64,000 bases of DNA from Macropodus opercularis (taxonomy: Eukaryota > Chordata > Actinopteri > Anabantiformes > Osphronemidae), in NCBI GenBank assembly GCA_030770545.1, contig CM061100.1:7075501-7139500 (forward strand). The letters run 5' to 3'. The position numbers were made by a program, and so were the translations under genes. How positions within the stretch are numbered: position 1 is the first letter of the stretch; each line of letters starts with the position of its first letter. Below are positions 1 through 12,927 of the stretch, piece by piece. Under the pieces are notes generated by a model. The model saw only the letters and a list, made by a program, of their open reading frames with translations, was not told the origin of the DNA and made no database searches.

Positions 1-3000
1 CGCGGCTAGCTCTGGCAAGATTATTGTCAGGTAAGCAAGCAGTACGTCTTCTAGTGTCGGCCTGTTTGTTAGATTATTTTAGCTGCGCTTTATGAGTGTA
101 GAGTTTCTGTTGGCACGTTCAATTTCTTCTCCACTTGGTCAGTAATGGTGTCGCTAAAAATCTAATTTCAGTGGTATCGAGAATTCAGTTTCACTTAGGC
201 TTAAGCTGTTACAGATTTGAATATAACGCACACCCCCCTATCTGTCTCTATCTATCTATCTATGAAGTGTTGCTAAAAGATAGAAAAGAAAGACCTAGAA
301 ATTAAATTAGTTTCCTTTGATCCATTGCTTATTAATATATTGACATGGGTTACTGGGAACAATAAATATCTTTGTTGTCACTTAAAATAAAATCTAAAAT
401 GCAATGTATGCAAAAGTGCAGAGCTCCAAATACTTCCTCAATCGACTGTTGCATGGGGCATGGAGGCCTACTTACCACAGACTGGAGGATAAAAAAAGCC
501 TAAAGACGTTAAGTATGTGTCAACTGTCTGACTTCTATGGCTGCCTGTTCACCTACTTGCTGTCGTTACTAAACTGTTATTCAAAGAAATCCTTACAATA
601 GACCAATACAGTATGTGTGGCTGGATTATTTAATATAAAATGAAGCTATGGTCAAACTAGTGTTTGGAACTGCTGCAGACGTATTCAGCTATGGTCTGTG
701 TTTTTGTTTTGCTTTGCTTTGTGACCAACATGCCAAGTAGCTGCTGATGGGGCCATCCCGCTGGTAGCAGTGGTGGTGCTGGTCTCATTTGAGACCTAAG
801 ACATTCTTTTATTTCACTGCTTTGAAATCTCTTGTGGCCTTGTTTGGTCCACATGCAGCACAATAAAACGCTTTTGTCCGCTGAGTTACATGCCCCCTGA
901 CCACGTGAACCCTTTTTCTTTATTTTAGAGCAGCGCTGCAGCCCTGGGCAGTTTGCCTGCCGTAGTGGGAAGATGCAGTGTATCCCACTATCCTGGCAGT
1001 GCGATGGATGGACAGCGTGTGAGGACAAGAGTGATGAGATGGACTGTCCCTGTGAGTATAGATTACTTAAGCCCTTTAACACCCACTATGTTACCCAACA
1101 CCATAGCACGATTGTTTTTCTGGAAATAATAGCAACACCCAGGATACGTTTTACACCTGGAAGATCAGATTACAGTTATACAGGTGTGAATGCAACCAGT
1201 GTGGTTTAAATCGAGCAATAGTCAGAGGTTTTGATGTGATGAATGTTGACCATATAGTGCATATAGTGTATGGACATAAATACAGTGTCCGTGTCTTCCT
1301 GACTGGCCTGCAGGACATGGCACACAGGAGCGGGCTAAGTTCTGAGTAGCTGCCCATGTGACTGTTTTCGTTTACTTTTGTTAACTTGATCTGATCACCA
1401 CTAGCTAGATGTTACAGTGTTAAGCCTATTGTTTCACCCTCCTAAATCCAAACAAACCTTATCCCCAGATCTCTGACCCCATAATGGGAATTATTGCAAG
1501 GATTGGGTGCAGCATGTGACCTCCATACAGCAGCAGTTGCGAGTTAGTGCTGCTTTATGGATTAACACCAGACTCTTTTCACTCGTCTGGGATTATTGCT
1601 CTTTATCAAAAAGCAATAAAAAAAAAAGGTCTGTTAATATGTAACTGAAGCTGAAAATTTAAAAATTAATTTAAAATGAATATGTATAAAAATTGTCCAC
1701 TAAAGTCTTGCACTTTAATATCGTGTTGGCTTTTGTACTAAAAGCAGCTGTTTTTAAAAATGAAAAGCAAAAACCCAAACAACACCCACACATGCCTCAC
1801 TGGGGGCTTACTGTGGGCTAAACCAACAGCATGCATGGAAATCAATGTTCTTGTTTGGGATTAGCTCTTTGTTGATTAACCTGGCAAGGTGGAGGGATCC
1901 GTCACACTCATTCCAGCCAGGCAGATACCAGAAGAACTGTTCAACCCAATGCCAGTACAGAGACGTATAGAGGAAATGGTATTACAAAATATCCTGTTGC
2001 AAAACAGACAGACTGCAGGCTGCACAAAAGTAATCCATGTTCCACAGAATTCATTTCTGTTGAAATTCATTTCTCTTGAAATTCATTTCTGTTGAAATTC
2101 ATTTCTGTTGAAATTCATTTCTGTTGAAATTCATTTCTGTTGAAATTCATTTCTCTTGAAATTCATTTCTGTTGAAATTTTTTCTAAATCGTTCTTTTTT
2201 TTTAGTTTCTTAGGTGTCATCCCAAATTACTGGTTGCACAAGAGCGTATAATCTGTACAATCAGCAAATCTTCCCTAATGTTTTTTGGAATGTAGAAATG
2301 TACATTCGATTGATTAACATACAGCTTGTGCAGAAGTAGGTAACTCTGATCATTCTAGTTTTATCCATATCTGTCGGGCAAACGGGAGAAAGGTTTATAC
2401 CTGTCCATGAACAAGAATAAACAGGGGGCGCATTGCATCATAAGCTTGCGCAACATAAACCATTGTGGAGCAAAAGCAAATGTTTTATGAAATGTACAAA
2501 TAAGAATGTGAAATCAATGTGAATGGGAGAAGGCAACACTGTTCACACTGAGTCTTTTTTACAGCGACGAAGGACCAGGTAGAAGATGTGATTGGTGTAG
2601 CCCAGCCTGTGCGCTTCAACAGTAAGCATCTCACTTTTGTGTCTCCCATTTAATTTTAGCTAATGAACTATTTGCTGAACCTGTGTCATGACTGGGTGGC
2701 CAGTCTCTATCAAGTAGAATGCTGAAGGTTTTGTATGGTCTGTAGAGAAGTGTCCTAGTGGGTGGCACCACTACGAGAAGACGGCCAGCTGCTACAAAGT
2801 GTACCTGAGGAACGAGAACTACTGGCAGGCTGTGGACACTTGTCAGAAAGTCAACGGCTCATTGGCGACGTTCGGGACCAACGAGGAGCTGCAGTTCATC
2901 CTGAAGATCGAGGTGGACTTTGATGAGAAAGTGTGTGAGCGCAGAGATCAGTGCAAGTGAGTTTTCAATAGGATTTCATTGGCTTGTGAGTACAGCTTTA

Positions 3001-5078
3001 TGGATGTTATTAGAAACTTTACAGCGTAGTAGGCTCACATTAACTAGACTTGGCTGTTGCTTAAGCAGTTCTTATGTGGATAAATCCCTACTGTTATACA
3101 TGAACAAAGTGAAAGTTCTGCCTTTCTATGATAATTACAATGACGTTAATTAAGTCACCAGCAAAGGTGGTGGAGTGAATGGTTGCTCTGTTGTTAGTTG
3201 TGGGCCATCTAGTGGCAGCTTTTAGTGCTTTACCTTATTAAATAAACATTATGTGTTTTGTGTTTGCTTTGGTTGAAGGTTTTGGGTGGGTTACCAATAC
3301 GTGATCACCAGTCAGAATCATTCCCTGGAGGGACGCTGGGAAGTCGCATACAAAGGTATTTGAGGATGAGGTTTTTCTTTGCATGGGGGGGGAAACATTT
3401 GTTCTAACTTTTTGATGGACGCTTTTTTTCCTCAACAGGATCAATGCAGGTGTTCCTGCCACCTGAGGGTCTCACCAATTTTGGTGAAGCATCTCCCACC
3501 CAGGACAATGTCTTCTGCGCCCAACTGCAGCGCTTTCAGATCAAAAGCATGAATGAGCGAGGCCTGCACAGCTGGCATGCTGAAAACTGCTACAAGAAGT
3601 TTCCCTTCCTGTGCAAGAGGAGTACGTTTGTCTGTTCCTCCAGAAATGTCAAATAGCAACAGCATTTGTTTACTTCCTGTCATGAGATGTGTTTTGACCT
3701 GTATCTCTCTCGTAGGACAAACGTGTGTGGATATAAAAGACAATGTCGTAAATGAGGGCTACTACTTCACCCCTAAAGGGGACGATCCCTGTCTGAGCTG
3801 CACGTGTCATGACGGCGAGCCTGAGATGTGCGTAGCTGCGCTGTGTGAGCGACCCCAAGGCTGCCAGCACTTCCGTAAGGATCCTAAAGAGTGCTGCAAG
3901 TTCACCTGCCTGGATCCAGGTACTGCCACTTCCCACATTTCAAGCAAATTTGACCTGACGGGCCCAGTGTGTAACCGTCCCACACGATGGAGCTGCTCAC
4001 AATGGATTTACTGCAGCTAGTTGCATCTGAGGTTTACACCTGCTGTCTAGTCTGAACATTGATTCTTGGCCCTATTTTACATGAAAATGTCGATCAGCTA
4101 AAAGCAGTGAACTTATAGTAATTTCCTTTTGTCTATTTTCCTCCCTCTTCAGATGGAAACAGCCTGTTTGACTCCATGGCCAGTGGGATGAGGCTGATCG
4201 TCAGCTGTATCTCATCTTTCCTCATCCTCTCTCTGCTGCTCTTCATGGTGCACAGGCTGCGTCAGCGGAGACGTGAACGCATTGAAACGCTGATTGGAGG
4301 AAACTGTGAGTGTTAAAGCAACCTGTACACCACTTTTTCTCATACCTTGATTATCTAGTGAGGTTTTCATGCGATATTTAATACCAGTTCTGCAAATCAA
4401 CAGTTCCTCTCATACTACTAGTTTTTGTTTTCATTTTGTTGTTGACCTATGACCTAATCTAAAATGCTTTGGATGGCCATGTCTGTTTTAACAGTCATTG
4501 CTCAAGGGATGTGTCGGTTTTATTTTTCAGTGCACCACTTTAACCTTGGAAGGCGAGTTCCAGGCTTCGACTATGGCCCAGATGCCTTTGGTACCGGCCT
4601 CACTCCCTTGCATCTCTCTGACGATGGAGAGGGAGGCGCTTTTCATTTCCAAGAGCCTCCTCCGCCGTATGCAGCCTACAAATACCCTGACATCCAGCAC
4701 CCTGACGACCCCCCTCCTCCGTATGAGGCCTCTATCAACCCAGACAGCCTCCTTTACGTTGACCTTGGTAGGTCTTTGTCTGGTTTGTCATGTGTCTGCT
4801 CTTGTAAGGTGGAGATAGTCTTCATTCCCTCTTTGTTGTTACCTTTAGGACACAGTGGGGTTTCCATGGTGCCAAGCCAAATGGACGCAATGGGAGATGG
4901 GCTTCAGTGCAATATTCCCAATGCTTCAGTTCCTGTGCCAGACTCTGCACCACCCTCTCAAGAGAGGGAGGACTCCATAGATAGCAGCACTCTCCTAGTG
5001 GGTCCCGACACCCCGACAGATGGCCACGCCCCCACTTCAGTGCTCGCAGACTGCACGTCCCTCAGCACCATGGTATAG
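1..5078 (+). CDS. dgcr2: Integral membrane protein DGCR2/IDD (5' end cut by window)
   Basis: Single-pass adhesion-receptor-like membrane protein. Coding exons: 1-30 (partial, tail of the signal-peptide exon, donor GTAAGC), 929-1051, 2565-2621, 2746-2956, 3279-3355, 3439-3621, 3716-3919, 4153-4305, 4531-4767, 4849-5078 (TAG). All phases join. Domains in order: an LDL-receptor class A repeat (CRSGKMQCIP...CEDKSDEMDC), a C-type lectin domain (CPSGWHHYE to FPFLCKR), a von Willebrand factor C domain (QTCVDIKDN to CCKFTCLDP), one transmembrane helix (LIVSCISSFLILSLLLFMV) followed by basic RLRQRRRER, then a proline-rich cytoplasmic tail with two PPPPY motifs. Domain order and local sequence match vertebrate DGCR2 closely, and the tail ends in STMV. 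The first exon assignment is the weakest point: only 30 bases are visible, but they read in frame as a hydrophobic stretch. The human gene lies in 22q11.2 and is implicated in neural development. Confidence 0.95.
240..262. repeat. TCTA microsatellite
   Basis: A short (CTAT)n run in the first visible dgcr2 intron, imperfect at its left end. Confidence 0.7.
2049..2179. repeat. 16-bp tandem repeat (minisatellite) in dgcr2 intron
   Basis: About eight head-to-tail copies of a 16-bp unit, ATTCATTTCTGTTGAA, lie in the intron between the LDL-A exon and the next dgcr2 exon. Most copies are identical; some carry a G-to-C change (CTCTTGAA). The junction TTGAAATTCA is a near palindrome. No coding role is seen. 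Confidence 0.9.
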
Positions 5079-6940
5079 GACTAGATGAGCGGAGCTGCAC
5101 CTGGACATTACCTGCTGAGGGAGGAAGGTCATGGACTGTTTCTCACTGAGAGAATATCAACAGACTTGTCTTCTATTGTCGAGGGGAGAGGACAGCGTGT
5201 ACAGACTCTGAAGATGGAGCAGCGGGTTTTACAGCAGGGTTATGTCCGCTGTCCCAAGACTGTGCAGTCGAAATGAGTTCTTTTTTTTTTTTTAAGAAAA
5301 TAATGTTTTTGTACAGAGAAGAAAACACTACTTTCAGGCTGAGGAGGCTGCACTTTTTTTCTTTTAGTGTCAATGGGCAAGATTTTGGAAATATTGCAGA
5401 GATGCCCTGATTGAGACCCTTGTGTAAATAATGTCTCAGGTCTGTGCTGGTCAAATTTGTAATACTCGTGTGTCTCGGCCCAGCACAAGGCAAAGGACAG
5501 TAAAGACAGCTTTTTGTTTCTTGTGAGTTGGGTTTTTGTTTGCATCGTGCTGTTGTTCAGACAGACATATCTGTATTGAGCCTTTCCCAAGTTAAAGTAA
5601 CCTTCTCACCAGGCCTGTCCGTTGTGGCGAATCAAATGGTTATTTCAATGCGTTCATAAAAACCTGTTGTCTCCTCACTGTATTGGTCTGATGCATAACG
5701 CTGTCTTCCAGGTTTATAGTGCTTTGCAGCAAAACACGTTTTGTAGTTCAGGGGTTTAGCCTTGGGAGAAGGTAAATTAGGTTTCCTGCTATGGGTTTTT
5801 TATGAGTTAATGCTGATGAGGCAATATGAGTCAACGAATGTCATGGTACCGATAAATATCTGAGTTTGCTTTTGTGTTCTTTTGGATGATAATTTGACTC
5901 TGGGCTGTAATTTTGATTGTTTAGTTGTGGGATAGTTGCAGCCTCATTGGCAAGCAAAAGCATCAGCCTTTCAGATTAGCAGGTTTCTTGTCATTAAATT
6001 AAAACTGTTTTAATCACGGAGTAATGTAATCAAACAGATGGTCCCATTGTTACTTTTTTCCAAAGTTGTGTAATTGTTAACCGACTGATGTTAATGGGTC
6101 AGAACTTTGCGCACTTGTCCCTTAATTAAATCAGGTGTTATTATTATTATTATTATTATTTCTTTTCTTCTTGCAGCTACTAATGACGATGATTCAGCTG
6201 AGTGTGGCTGTGATTCTCTACTGTTTTGGTGTTGATGGGTCTCTTACAGGCTTTTTTTTTCTCTCTCTGTGAAATCACAGTAAGTAATGTAATAAAAGAA
6301 AAGCATAAGCTGTACAGCTGGAACACGTTGGGCCCCTGTCATGACGACAATCATTTGAGTCAATTAAGGACGAAGCCTGAAGACTTTAGAGTGGGTTGAC
6401 CCACAGTCACCAGCATTCAATGCGCTTTTGATCCACTGTGAGCGAGGAAAAAGCTGTAAATGTGTCTGAATGACTGCACGTCTGTGTATCTCATGTTTGA
6501 ATGTATGTTTTTTGTGTGTGTGCTGAAGCTTATTTTACACATTTTCATGTGGTTTGCATCCAGGTTTGCTTTTATTTTTCAATCTCCTTTTTGGCCTTTA
6601 GTGCATGTTTTGACTTTGCAAACATTTTTAGCTCAACAGTGTGTCCTGTACAGTAGGTTCAGTGACTCCTGCGTCTAGTTTATCTCTGTCTGCATTGAAA
6701 ACCTGCCCACAACCTGAACAGCTGCATTTACACTGTAGTTTCTGTGCTAGACTATGGTGGTGTGAGAACTAATTTTATTGGATTTGTTTTATGTATAATA
6801 CAGCAGATGCTACCGTTTGTTGTCTTTTATCTAATAGCGTTTACATTTTACAAACTGCTTCATTCAGGGGGGGGGCTGTGTTTTTCTGAGATAGATGTAC
6901 ATCTAATCAAATGCCAAATAAATTGCACCATGAAGGACGA
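5079..6940 (+). other. dgcr2: dgcr2 3' UTR
   Basis: There is no conserved reading frame here. The stretch holds a T13 run near 5281, a TTA trinucleotide run near 6139-6162 and a GTAATAAAAG hexamer near 6288. The better-placed polyadenylation hexamer is AATAAA at 6917-6922. A 1.8-kb 3' UTR is compatible with the long 3' UTR known for mammalian DGCR2. Its exact end is an inference. Confidence 0.55.
6917..6922 (+). terminator. Candidate dgcr2 polyadenylation signal
   Basis: Canonical AATAAA on the plus strand in AT-rich DNA 1.84 kb past the dgcr2 stop. An earlier AATAAA near 6288 could serve as an alternative site. Confidence 0.45.
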
Positions 6941-7850
6941 CTTGAGTCAGTGAGCGTGAACACCTGAACTTGATGCTGAACCTCATCAATCACGACATTT
7001 AGCTGCTCCGTGTCCATTGACTTGTTGAGGAAATCCCTGCGCCTGCAGTGACCAAATGTCAGCGGATTAAAGTGGGATGCAGGGAAATCCCCCAACAGTG
7101 CGAGTGTGGGGTTGGTAGATAAATCCAATCCACGGCAGTCAAAAGATTGAATGATTTAAAGAAAGCAGATCTAGTGCACCTCAGTGTGACTCATGAGGCT
7201 GCAGACGCAGCAGAGACAGTGATACCCTGCTGGAAAACATCACCACTGAAGAAAAGACGCTTTGTTTGTTTGCTGGATGGGGGAGACGTAACACTTAACA
7301 CTGAGCTGCTTGGTCAAGTGTATGAAATGGTGTTAGATCGGTTAAAGGCATACGTTAATGTATGGAAATATGTAATTTACAGGTTTTGTTGTAGAACAAT
7401 AAGAGAAGTGTCATTATTTCTATATTCTATTATTATTTGAGGTTGAGGATAACATTTACTAATATAAACGTCCTCTACGCACTTTACTCAACAGTTGACT
7501 TTGATTTTCTTTAGATTTTAATTAAATAATTATCTATTTACTATATACTTATTTATTTCATTATATATATGTATGTTTTTGATTCAAGTATTGGTGATCT
7601 TAGGCTGATTCCCTTGTAATTCAGCGAGCTACACATCCTCTCAGTTTCCCATGAGATGAATGGGTCTTGTTACTAGTCACTGGGCATCCATAGTGGCAGA
7701 AGCGGGTGGGGGTTGGGGGTTAGAGGGTGAAGCTGTCTTTGCATCAATGAGCCTGTTGATCAGAAAAGACCAGTAGACTGGCAATGACAGGGTTCACTGC
7801 TCAGATGAGCAGGAAATAAAACTCAGCTTTCACCTCGGTTCCTTTATATG
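6941..7850. other. Intergenic spacer dgcr2 / carbonic anhydrase
   Basis: Short open frames occur on both strands (minus 6907-7128, plus 7147-7440), but no homology, splice structure or repeat was recognised. The part around 7500-7580 is very AT-rich, with tandem TATT/ATAT stretches. Confidence 0.5.
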
Positions 7851-7860
7851 CAGAGCGTCT
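7848..7860 (+). promoter_or_regulatory. TATA-like core promoter of the carbonic anhydrase gene
   Basis: CTTTATATGCAG lies 25-40 bases before the first candidate ATG at 7885 and about 70 bases before the second at 7927. Initiation about 30 bases downstream would fall at roughly 7880, leaving almost no leader for the first ATG and favouring the second. Position only; no experimental support. Confidence 0.45.
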
Positions 7861-7884
7861 GCGCTGATTTTCAGTCTACCTCAG

Positions 7885-9896
7885 ATGCTGACACCTGTCT
7901 GCTCCATCGGGCTGCGGGATCCTACAATGATTTGGATTGTTGCTCTCTGGATGATCTCTGCTGCACACGCTGATCCGGGTGAGGGCCCTGCTTTAGTCTA
8001 TCGTCATACGACATTTTTACATGTAATGTAATGTCATTTTTACATAAGAGCCACTTCAAGTCCTGTTTGTGAACATTTTGTTGTGTTGATTTTCCAGACT
8101 ACTGTTACAATGAGCCACACTGCGGTGAGTAACCTACGAGCCACCGGTACAGTCCCTTTAAGATGCAAACAGAGCCACGAATGGTAACTCTATGCGCCCA
8201 CTCATCAACATGTCAGATCCTAGAATCCGTCTACGCCAGCCCATAGTTCCAGGTCAGAATGCTTTAATCCGTACGGTGTAGACGTCTCAGAGATACTAGA
8301 GCTGTCTGATCCTATCACACAGTCGCCGGGGGTTTCAAGCACATTATGATCCAGAACAGGACCAGCTACTAAACCTTTTCTAACCTTGAGTGACCTGAAG
8401 TTTCATTTGTCTTCTTATTTCATGTTGCTGTAATTATTTCGTGACCCATCAGATGCGCGTTGTCTGCCCATGGGGAGTCTCACATCACTGACGTGGATAC
8501 GCCTTTGCTCTCTTTCGCTGCTGTGTCTGTTGCACATGTGGTCTCTTTCCCACCCTCAGATCCTTACGCATGGGGGGACCTGTTCCCATCCTGTCACCCC
8601 TTACTTGAAGAGCCCCACTCTCCCATCAACCTGGACCACCAGGTGAGCAGAGACGACTCTCTGGGGTCCTTGCACCTGGAGGGCTTCGACGTGACCCAAA
8701 CAGGCTACTGGACGCTTGAAAACGATGGGCACTCTGGTAAATACTCTGCAGACACCTCACCGTTATCAACCCGCACGTTACCTCGTTTCATGTTTACGTT
8801 TGCGTGCCCGCTCTTAGTCGTGCTGCAGTTTGGCAGTGGCATGTCAGTGAGCGGTGGCGGGCTCTCAGATGTGTACCACACCATTCAGCTGCACTTCCAC
8901 TGGGGAGGCGTTGCCAGCAATGGCTCGGAGCACACGGTGGACAGGCGCAGATACCCAATGGAGGTACAGTACGGTCAGTAGACAGCTCTACACTGTCACC
9001 GACCAACTGCTGCAGCAACGTGGTGCAGTGCAGGCTCCCCTTAATGTCTCCCCCTTAATCTGTGTCCAGATGCACATAGTCAACATGAAGGCCACCCACC
9101 CGAACCTGACCGCGGCCTTGGACGACCCAACAGGGCTCGCAGTTCTGGGATTCTTCATCGATGTTAGTTTGTGGAATTGCTTCTTAATCCATTCAAGCAC
9201 CTGGAGCCGTTGTCCTGTTGTAACGTTTGGATTTTGTTCTTTTTTTTTGTTTTGTAGGTTGTTTATGCAGATCACGTTCACTTTGGACACATATCACAAA
9301 AACTGTCATCTGTAGCTTACAAAGGTTTGAAGACATACACAAGAATTATTCATGTGAGTTGTTTATGGCGGTTTTTAAGGGTTTGCCTTGTTTTTTCAGG
9401 CCAAACAGCTAAAGTCAAACCTTTCCCTCTGATGAACCTTCTGCCAAAGCACAACATGAGTCAGTATTACCGTTACTATGGCAGCCTCACCACGCCTCCA
9501 TGTTCTCAAGCAGTCGTGTGGACTCTGTATGAAGTTCCCATTTACATATCGTGGTCTCAAGTAGGTCTTGTTTCAAATTGAAATGAAAAATCTCCATGAA
9601 AAAAACAAACAAACAAACATTTGAATGATTTTCCAGGATGCTGAAAACCCACTGATGTACTTTCTCCTCAGGTGGCTCAGTTTACCTCACAAATCTTCTC
9701 CACAGAGGAGGACGCACAGCAGGTGACGCCGTTGCAAAACAACTTCAGACACATCCACCCGAAATTCAGCCGCGTTATCTCTGCGTCCAAAGAGGCCAAG
9801 CTCCTCACAGGGACAGCCGGGGGTCCGCTCAGGTCAGCTGCGCCGGTGCATCTGCTTCCAGTCATCTTGCTGGGAAGCTTTGTCTCTGAACTTTAG
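7885..9896 (+). CDS. ca15: GPI-anchored extracellular carbonic anhydrase (CA15/CA4-like)
   Basis: Alpha-class carbonic anhydrase (CO2 + H2O to HCO3- + H+) acting at the outer cell surface. Exons: 7885-7978, 8098-8124, 8560-8736, 8818-8963, 9070-9162, 9258-9324, 9400-9560, 9672-9896 (TAG). There are two in-frame ATGs, 7885 and 7927; the second gives a compact signal peptide (MIWIVALWMISAAHADP) and is preferred. Active-site features are intact: HSPINL, proton-shuttle His in ENDGHS, zinc ligands in LHFHWG, the gate Glu in GSEHTVD, the third zinc His in YPMEMHIV, and the threonine gate in YGSLTTPPC. Four or more cysteines suit the disulfides of secreted forms. The C terminus is hydrophobic (VHLLPVILLGSFVSEL) after small residues, as in GPI signals. 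Linkage to dgcr2 matches mouse Car15 next to Dgcr2, hence the symbol. CA4-group naming is possible, and I cannot separate the two without a tree. Confidence 0.9.
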
Positions 9897-10440
9897 CAAT
9901 GAGTTAACCCCAAAACCGTCAAACGCCAAAATGCCAAATGGAAAGTAATTCATGTTCTGTCCTCTCACTTTACAGCTGATATTCGGTGGTAACAGAGATC
10001 TGGTAAAACGTAGAGTTTATATAAAAAACTGTGAAGATGTACTGTAAAAATATCTGAATGCCTCATATGTTATTTAACTCCATTAATATGTTACTAACAT
10101 TTTAAATAATGTGAACTGAGCAGTTAGAACTGAAATTTATTAGTCAGGCATGTATGAATAAGGGTCTGTTGGTGGGTTATCCTTTGAGCTATAGAATATA
10201 TTAGCTATCATCCTAACATAGAGCATATGTTTGTTTAGTTCTGGAATCTAGAGAATGATTAAAATTTCAGTGTGTACTCATGTATGCAGACATGTTTAGA
10301 GGCTACTAACATTACCGGGCTAAAGAAGACATCATACTTTCAACGGATTTGGTTTTAAAAGAAAGTAATAGACAAACATTTGGTTTTGTTTCAGTCCAGC
10401 TGCTAGAGTGACAAAATAAAGTAGCAAAACCTTAATTACA
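9897..10440 (+). other. Carbonic anhydrase 3' UTR
   Basis: No coding potential is seen. The first AATAAA after the stop is at 10415-10420 (GACAAAATAAAGTAG), giving a 3' UTR of about 540 bases. Confidence 0.5.
10415..10420 (+). terminator. Candidate carbonic anhydrase polyadenylation signal
   Basis: Canonical AATAAA 519 bases past the stop. A second plus-strand AATAAA lies near 10943. Confidence 0.5.
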
Positions 10441-11640
10441 ATAAAAGAGTTTTGTCTGTTTTAGTTGCTTTATCTCTTTAGCCCACAAGTGTTTTTATTT
10501 TATAGCACATAGTATTTAAGGGCAGCAACTCACTGTGTTGTATCATGTCAGCAGTAATATGGACAGAAGTAATGTTAATAATGATTGAAATGAGTTAAGC
10601 GTCACCTGCTGCAGGGCTCAACTGCTGCATGTTGTCTCAGTAAACTGAGGTTAGTCCATTCACATCTTTCCTTGATGCACTTGAATGCAACGCAGGCATC
10701 ATTGATGGGACTGGCAACACCTGTGTTTTCACAGCCTTGCTGTGAAAATGGCCCATGAGGGAACACGGCCCCTCAAAGAAGCCTCCGGTAACGTGGCTGC
10801 AGAGCTGACGCCGCAGTGTAAACTAGCAGCAGAAGCGCTTATATGCAAAACTTCTACTATTATGAACCCATGCAAAGCACCTGAGAGAAATTATGCGTGA
10901 CTACACAGTTCACAGTCCTTCACAGTTTTATGAAATCTGCACAATAAATACACATTAGTCCCAGATTGTGTGTTGTTGTGGATGAATGTTAAGGTGCGTC
11001 AGCATCAGGGGTTTACATCGGACCACGTACGTCTGTGTGTGTGCGTGTTTGATTTTGTTCAGCAGATGGAGTCAAGTGTGAGTTGGGCTCTCAAGCTGTT
11101 GACGCCTGCTCTCCCATCCACCCTGTTGTCACACCATCCTCCTGCTGTCACAACCTCAAAACACACACTCAGGCCACACTGTAAAGCCTTTCTCTCGCTC
11201 TGCGCTGCCTGACTGTGGGTTCAGGGTTGCAGGATGCAGGTTTCCACTACGGCCAAACACCAGAGCAGCCGACATTTAGCGATTAATGCACATTCAACAA
11301 GCGAATGGATTCAGCAGCAGGTAGCACTTTGGGTTCAAGTTTGACAATAGGGCACAAACAGTTACATAAGACGTTTTTTTGGAAGAGTCCCACGTTTAGA
11401 GAGAACACAATGATGACGATAATAATAATAATAATAGAACATTAAGAGCTGGAAACTGCAAAGCCTGCTACGTGAAACAAATGTGTGAGGGAGTCATGTG
11501 ACTGGGTTGACACAGACTCATTGTTTCCAGCGGTTTTCATTCATGACCCTTGAGTCTCAGCAGGACTGTATAGGTTTGCAGCTTTTCTCCATTTTATCTG
11601 TAGGTTTCATGAAAAACAAGAGTTTTATGGATGTATGCAA
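10441..11640. other. Intergenic spacer between convergent carbonic anhydrase and setd1b
   Basis: An AAT trinucleotide run lies near 11420-11437. No gene, RNA or transposon was recognised. Confidence 0.5.
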
Positions 11641-11647
11641 AAATTGC

Positions 11648-11653
11648 TTTATT
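11648..11653 (-). terminator. Candidate setd1b polyadenylation signal
   Basis: TTTATT on the plus strand is AATAAA on the minus strand. It lies 2.0 kb past the setd1b stop and is the first clear minus-strand hexamer found. The setd1b 3' UTR would then be 13677 down to about 11630. Confidence 0.5.
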
Positions 11654-12898
11654 TCCATTTTTCCTTTTTCATACATTTGTTGTGTAATAAATAGACATGG
11701 GAACTGGGCTGATGCTTCAGTCCTCTTCCCATGCCGATTCTGCACCTTTTCATTTTTTTCCACATCGCAAACAACTTCAACTTTTCATAGATTTTACAAC
11801 TGAAAATTAAAAAAAAAAAAAGCTTGACACAAGCTGAATTTCCTGCTACCAGCTCACCACTCGCCTCATATGTTACATAGACCTCGGAGCTGAGTTCATG
11901 TAGCAAATCCCAGGGAACAAAAATATATATATTTATATAGTATTCACAGTTACAGTATTTACACATTTTAGAATTACAAAGCAAATGGGCAGAAAATCAA
12001 GACGTTTCTACAAGAAACAATCTTTCAAAAAGGGAGGTGGAGAATTTTCCTGTACACAGTGGACCTTTCTTTAAATAAACAACCTTCTAACCCCTCAGAT
12101 TCCTTTTACAGATCCCTGAAAATAGTTTTAAATACTCAGTCTTTTGTTAAAAAAAAGAGCGAGAGAAATGCATCTTAAAAGTGTTTCCCCTGTGAAGATA
12201 AAAATTTTTTAGATCTTCTGTACAAGTAATCATTTACAACATACATAGTGATATTGAAACAAGGAACCTTCTTTGTGAATCCAACTGAATGAATAGCAGT
12301 TACTGACTTGGTCTTAAAGAGCATAGGTAGAAAGGGGGACGAGAGGGGACCTAAAGCAGAAGTGCAGGCCTTGAGTGCATTCGCAAGTATTTGTCTTCTT
12401 AGAAATGATAAAGACAGAACAACCCCGTGGGCTATGATGAGGTGATCTGCTGGCTTGTGGAAACACTTCCAGCTCGTAGCAAACATTCAACACTGCTAAA
12501 GTAATAAGTGTGAGAAAACAGAAGAAAGCCATGCGTAAACTAACAGTTATGACAGGTTCAGAGGACAGTGAGAACAAAGGAAACAGAAACAGTGCTTCTC
12601 TGCACATACATGTTAACACGGGACAGTTCGCTAACGCACCACTTTTATATGTCACCTGTCTGGTCGAGTCGGACGCTGACAGCTACACGTTCATATGGCA
12701 CATACGACTAAACAATCCTTCCTTTCTTTCATGTTGCCCTGATGCAGACAGGAATTCATTAACAGGCCCTGCTTTCTTGATTGTGGGTTGGCCTTCTGCT
12801 CTGTGACCTACAGGGGGCAGTGCGTTCGTTCACATTATCTCTTTCACAAACACACACTGAGATGTAATGATAAATGCTCTTAATCAGAAGCCTCTCTC

Positions 12899-12927
12899 AC
12901 TCACACACACACACACACACACACACA
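12899..12927. repeat. CA dinucleotide microsatellite
   Basis: About 13-14 uninterrupted CA units within the presumed setd1b 3' UTR. Confidence 0.9.

Noticed and set aside
64..928. Additional coding exon of dgcr2 or another gene in the first kilobase
   Set aside because: Open frames at 404-601 and 657-1082 (minus) lack homology. The LDL-A exon joins directly to the exon ending at base 30.
5173..5590. Minus-strand frames of 106 and 116 codons
   Set aside because: They overlap the dgcr2 3' UTR antisense and contain polylysine from the T-run. No homology.
6907..7440. Small open frames between dgcr2 and the carbonic anhydrase gene (73 and 97 codons)
   Set aside because: No homology recognised, no splice partners, and no codon bias apparent. 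Not enough to call a gene or pseudogene.
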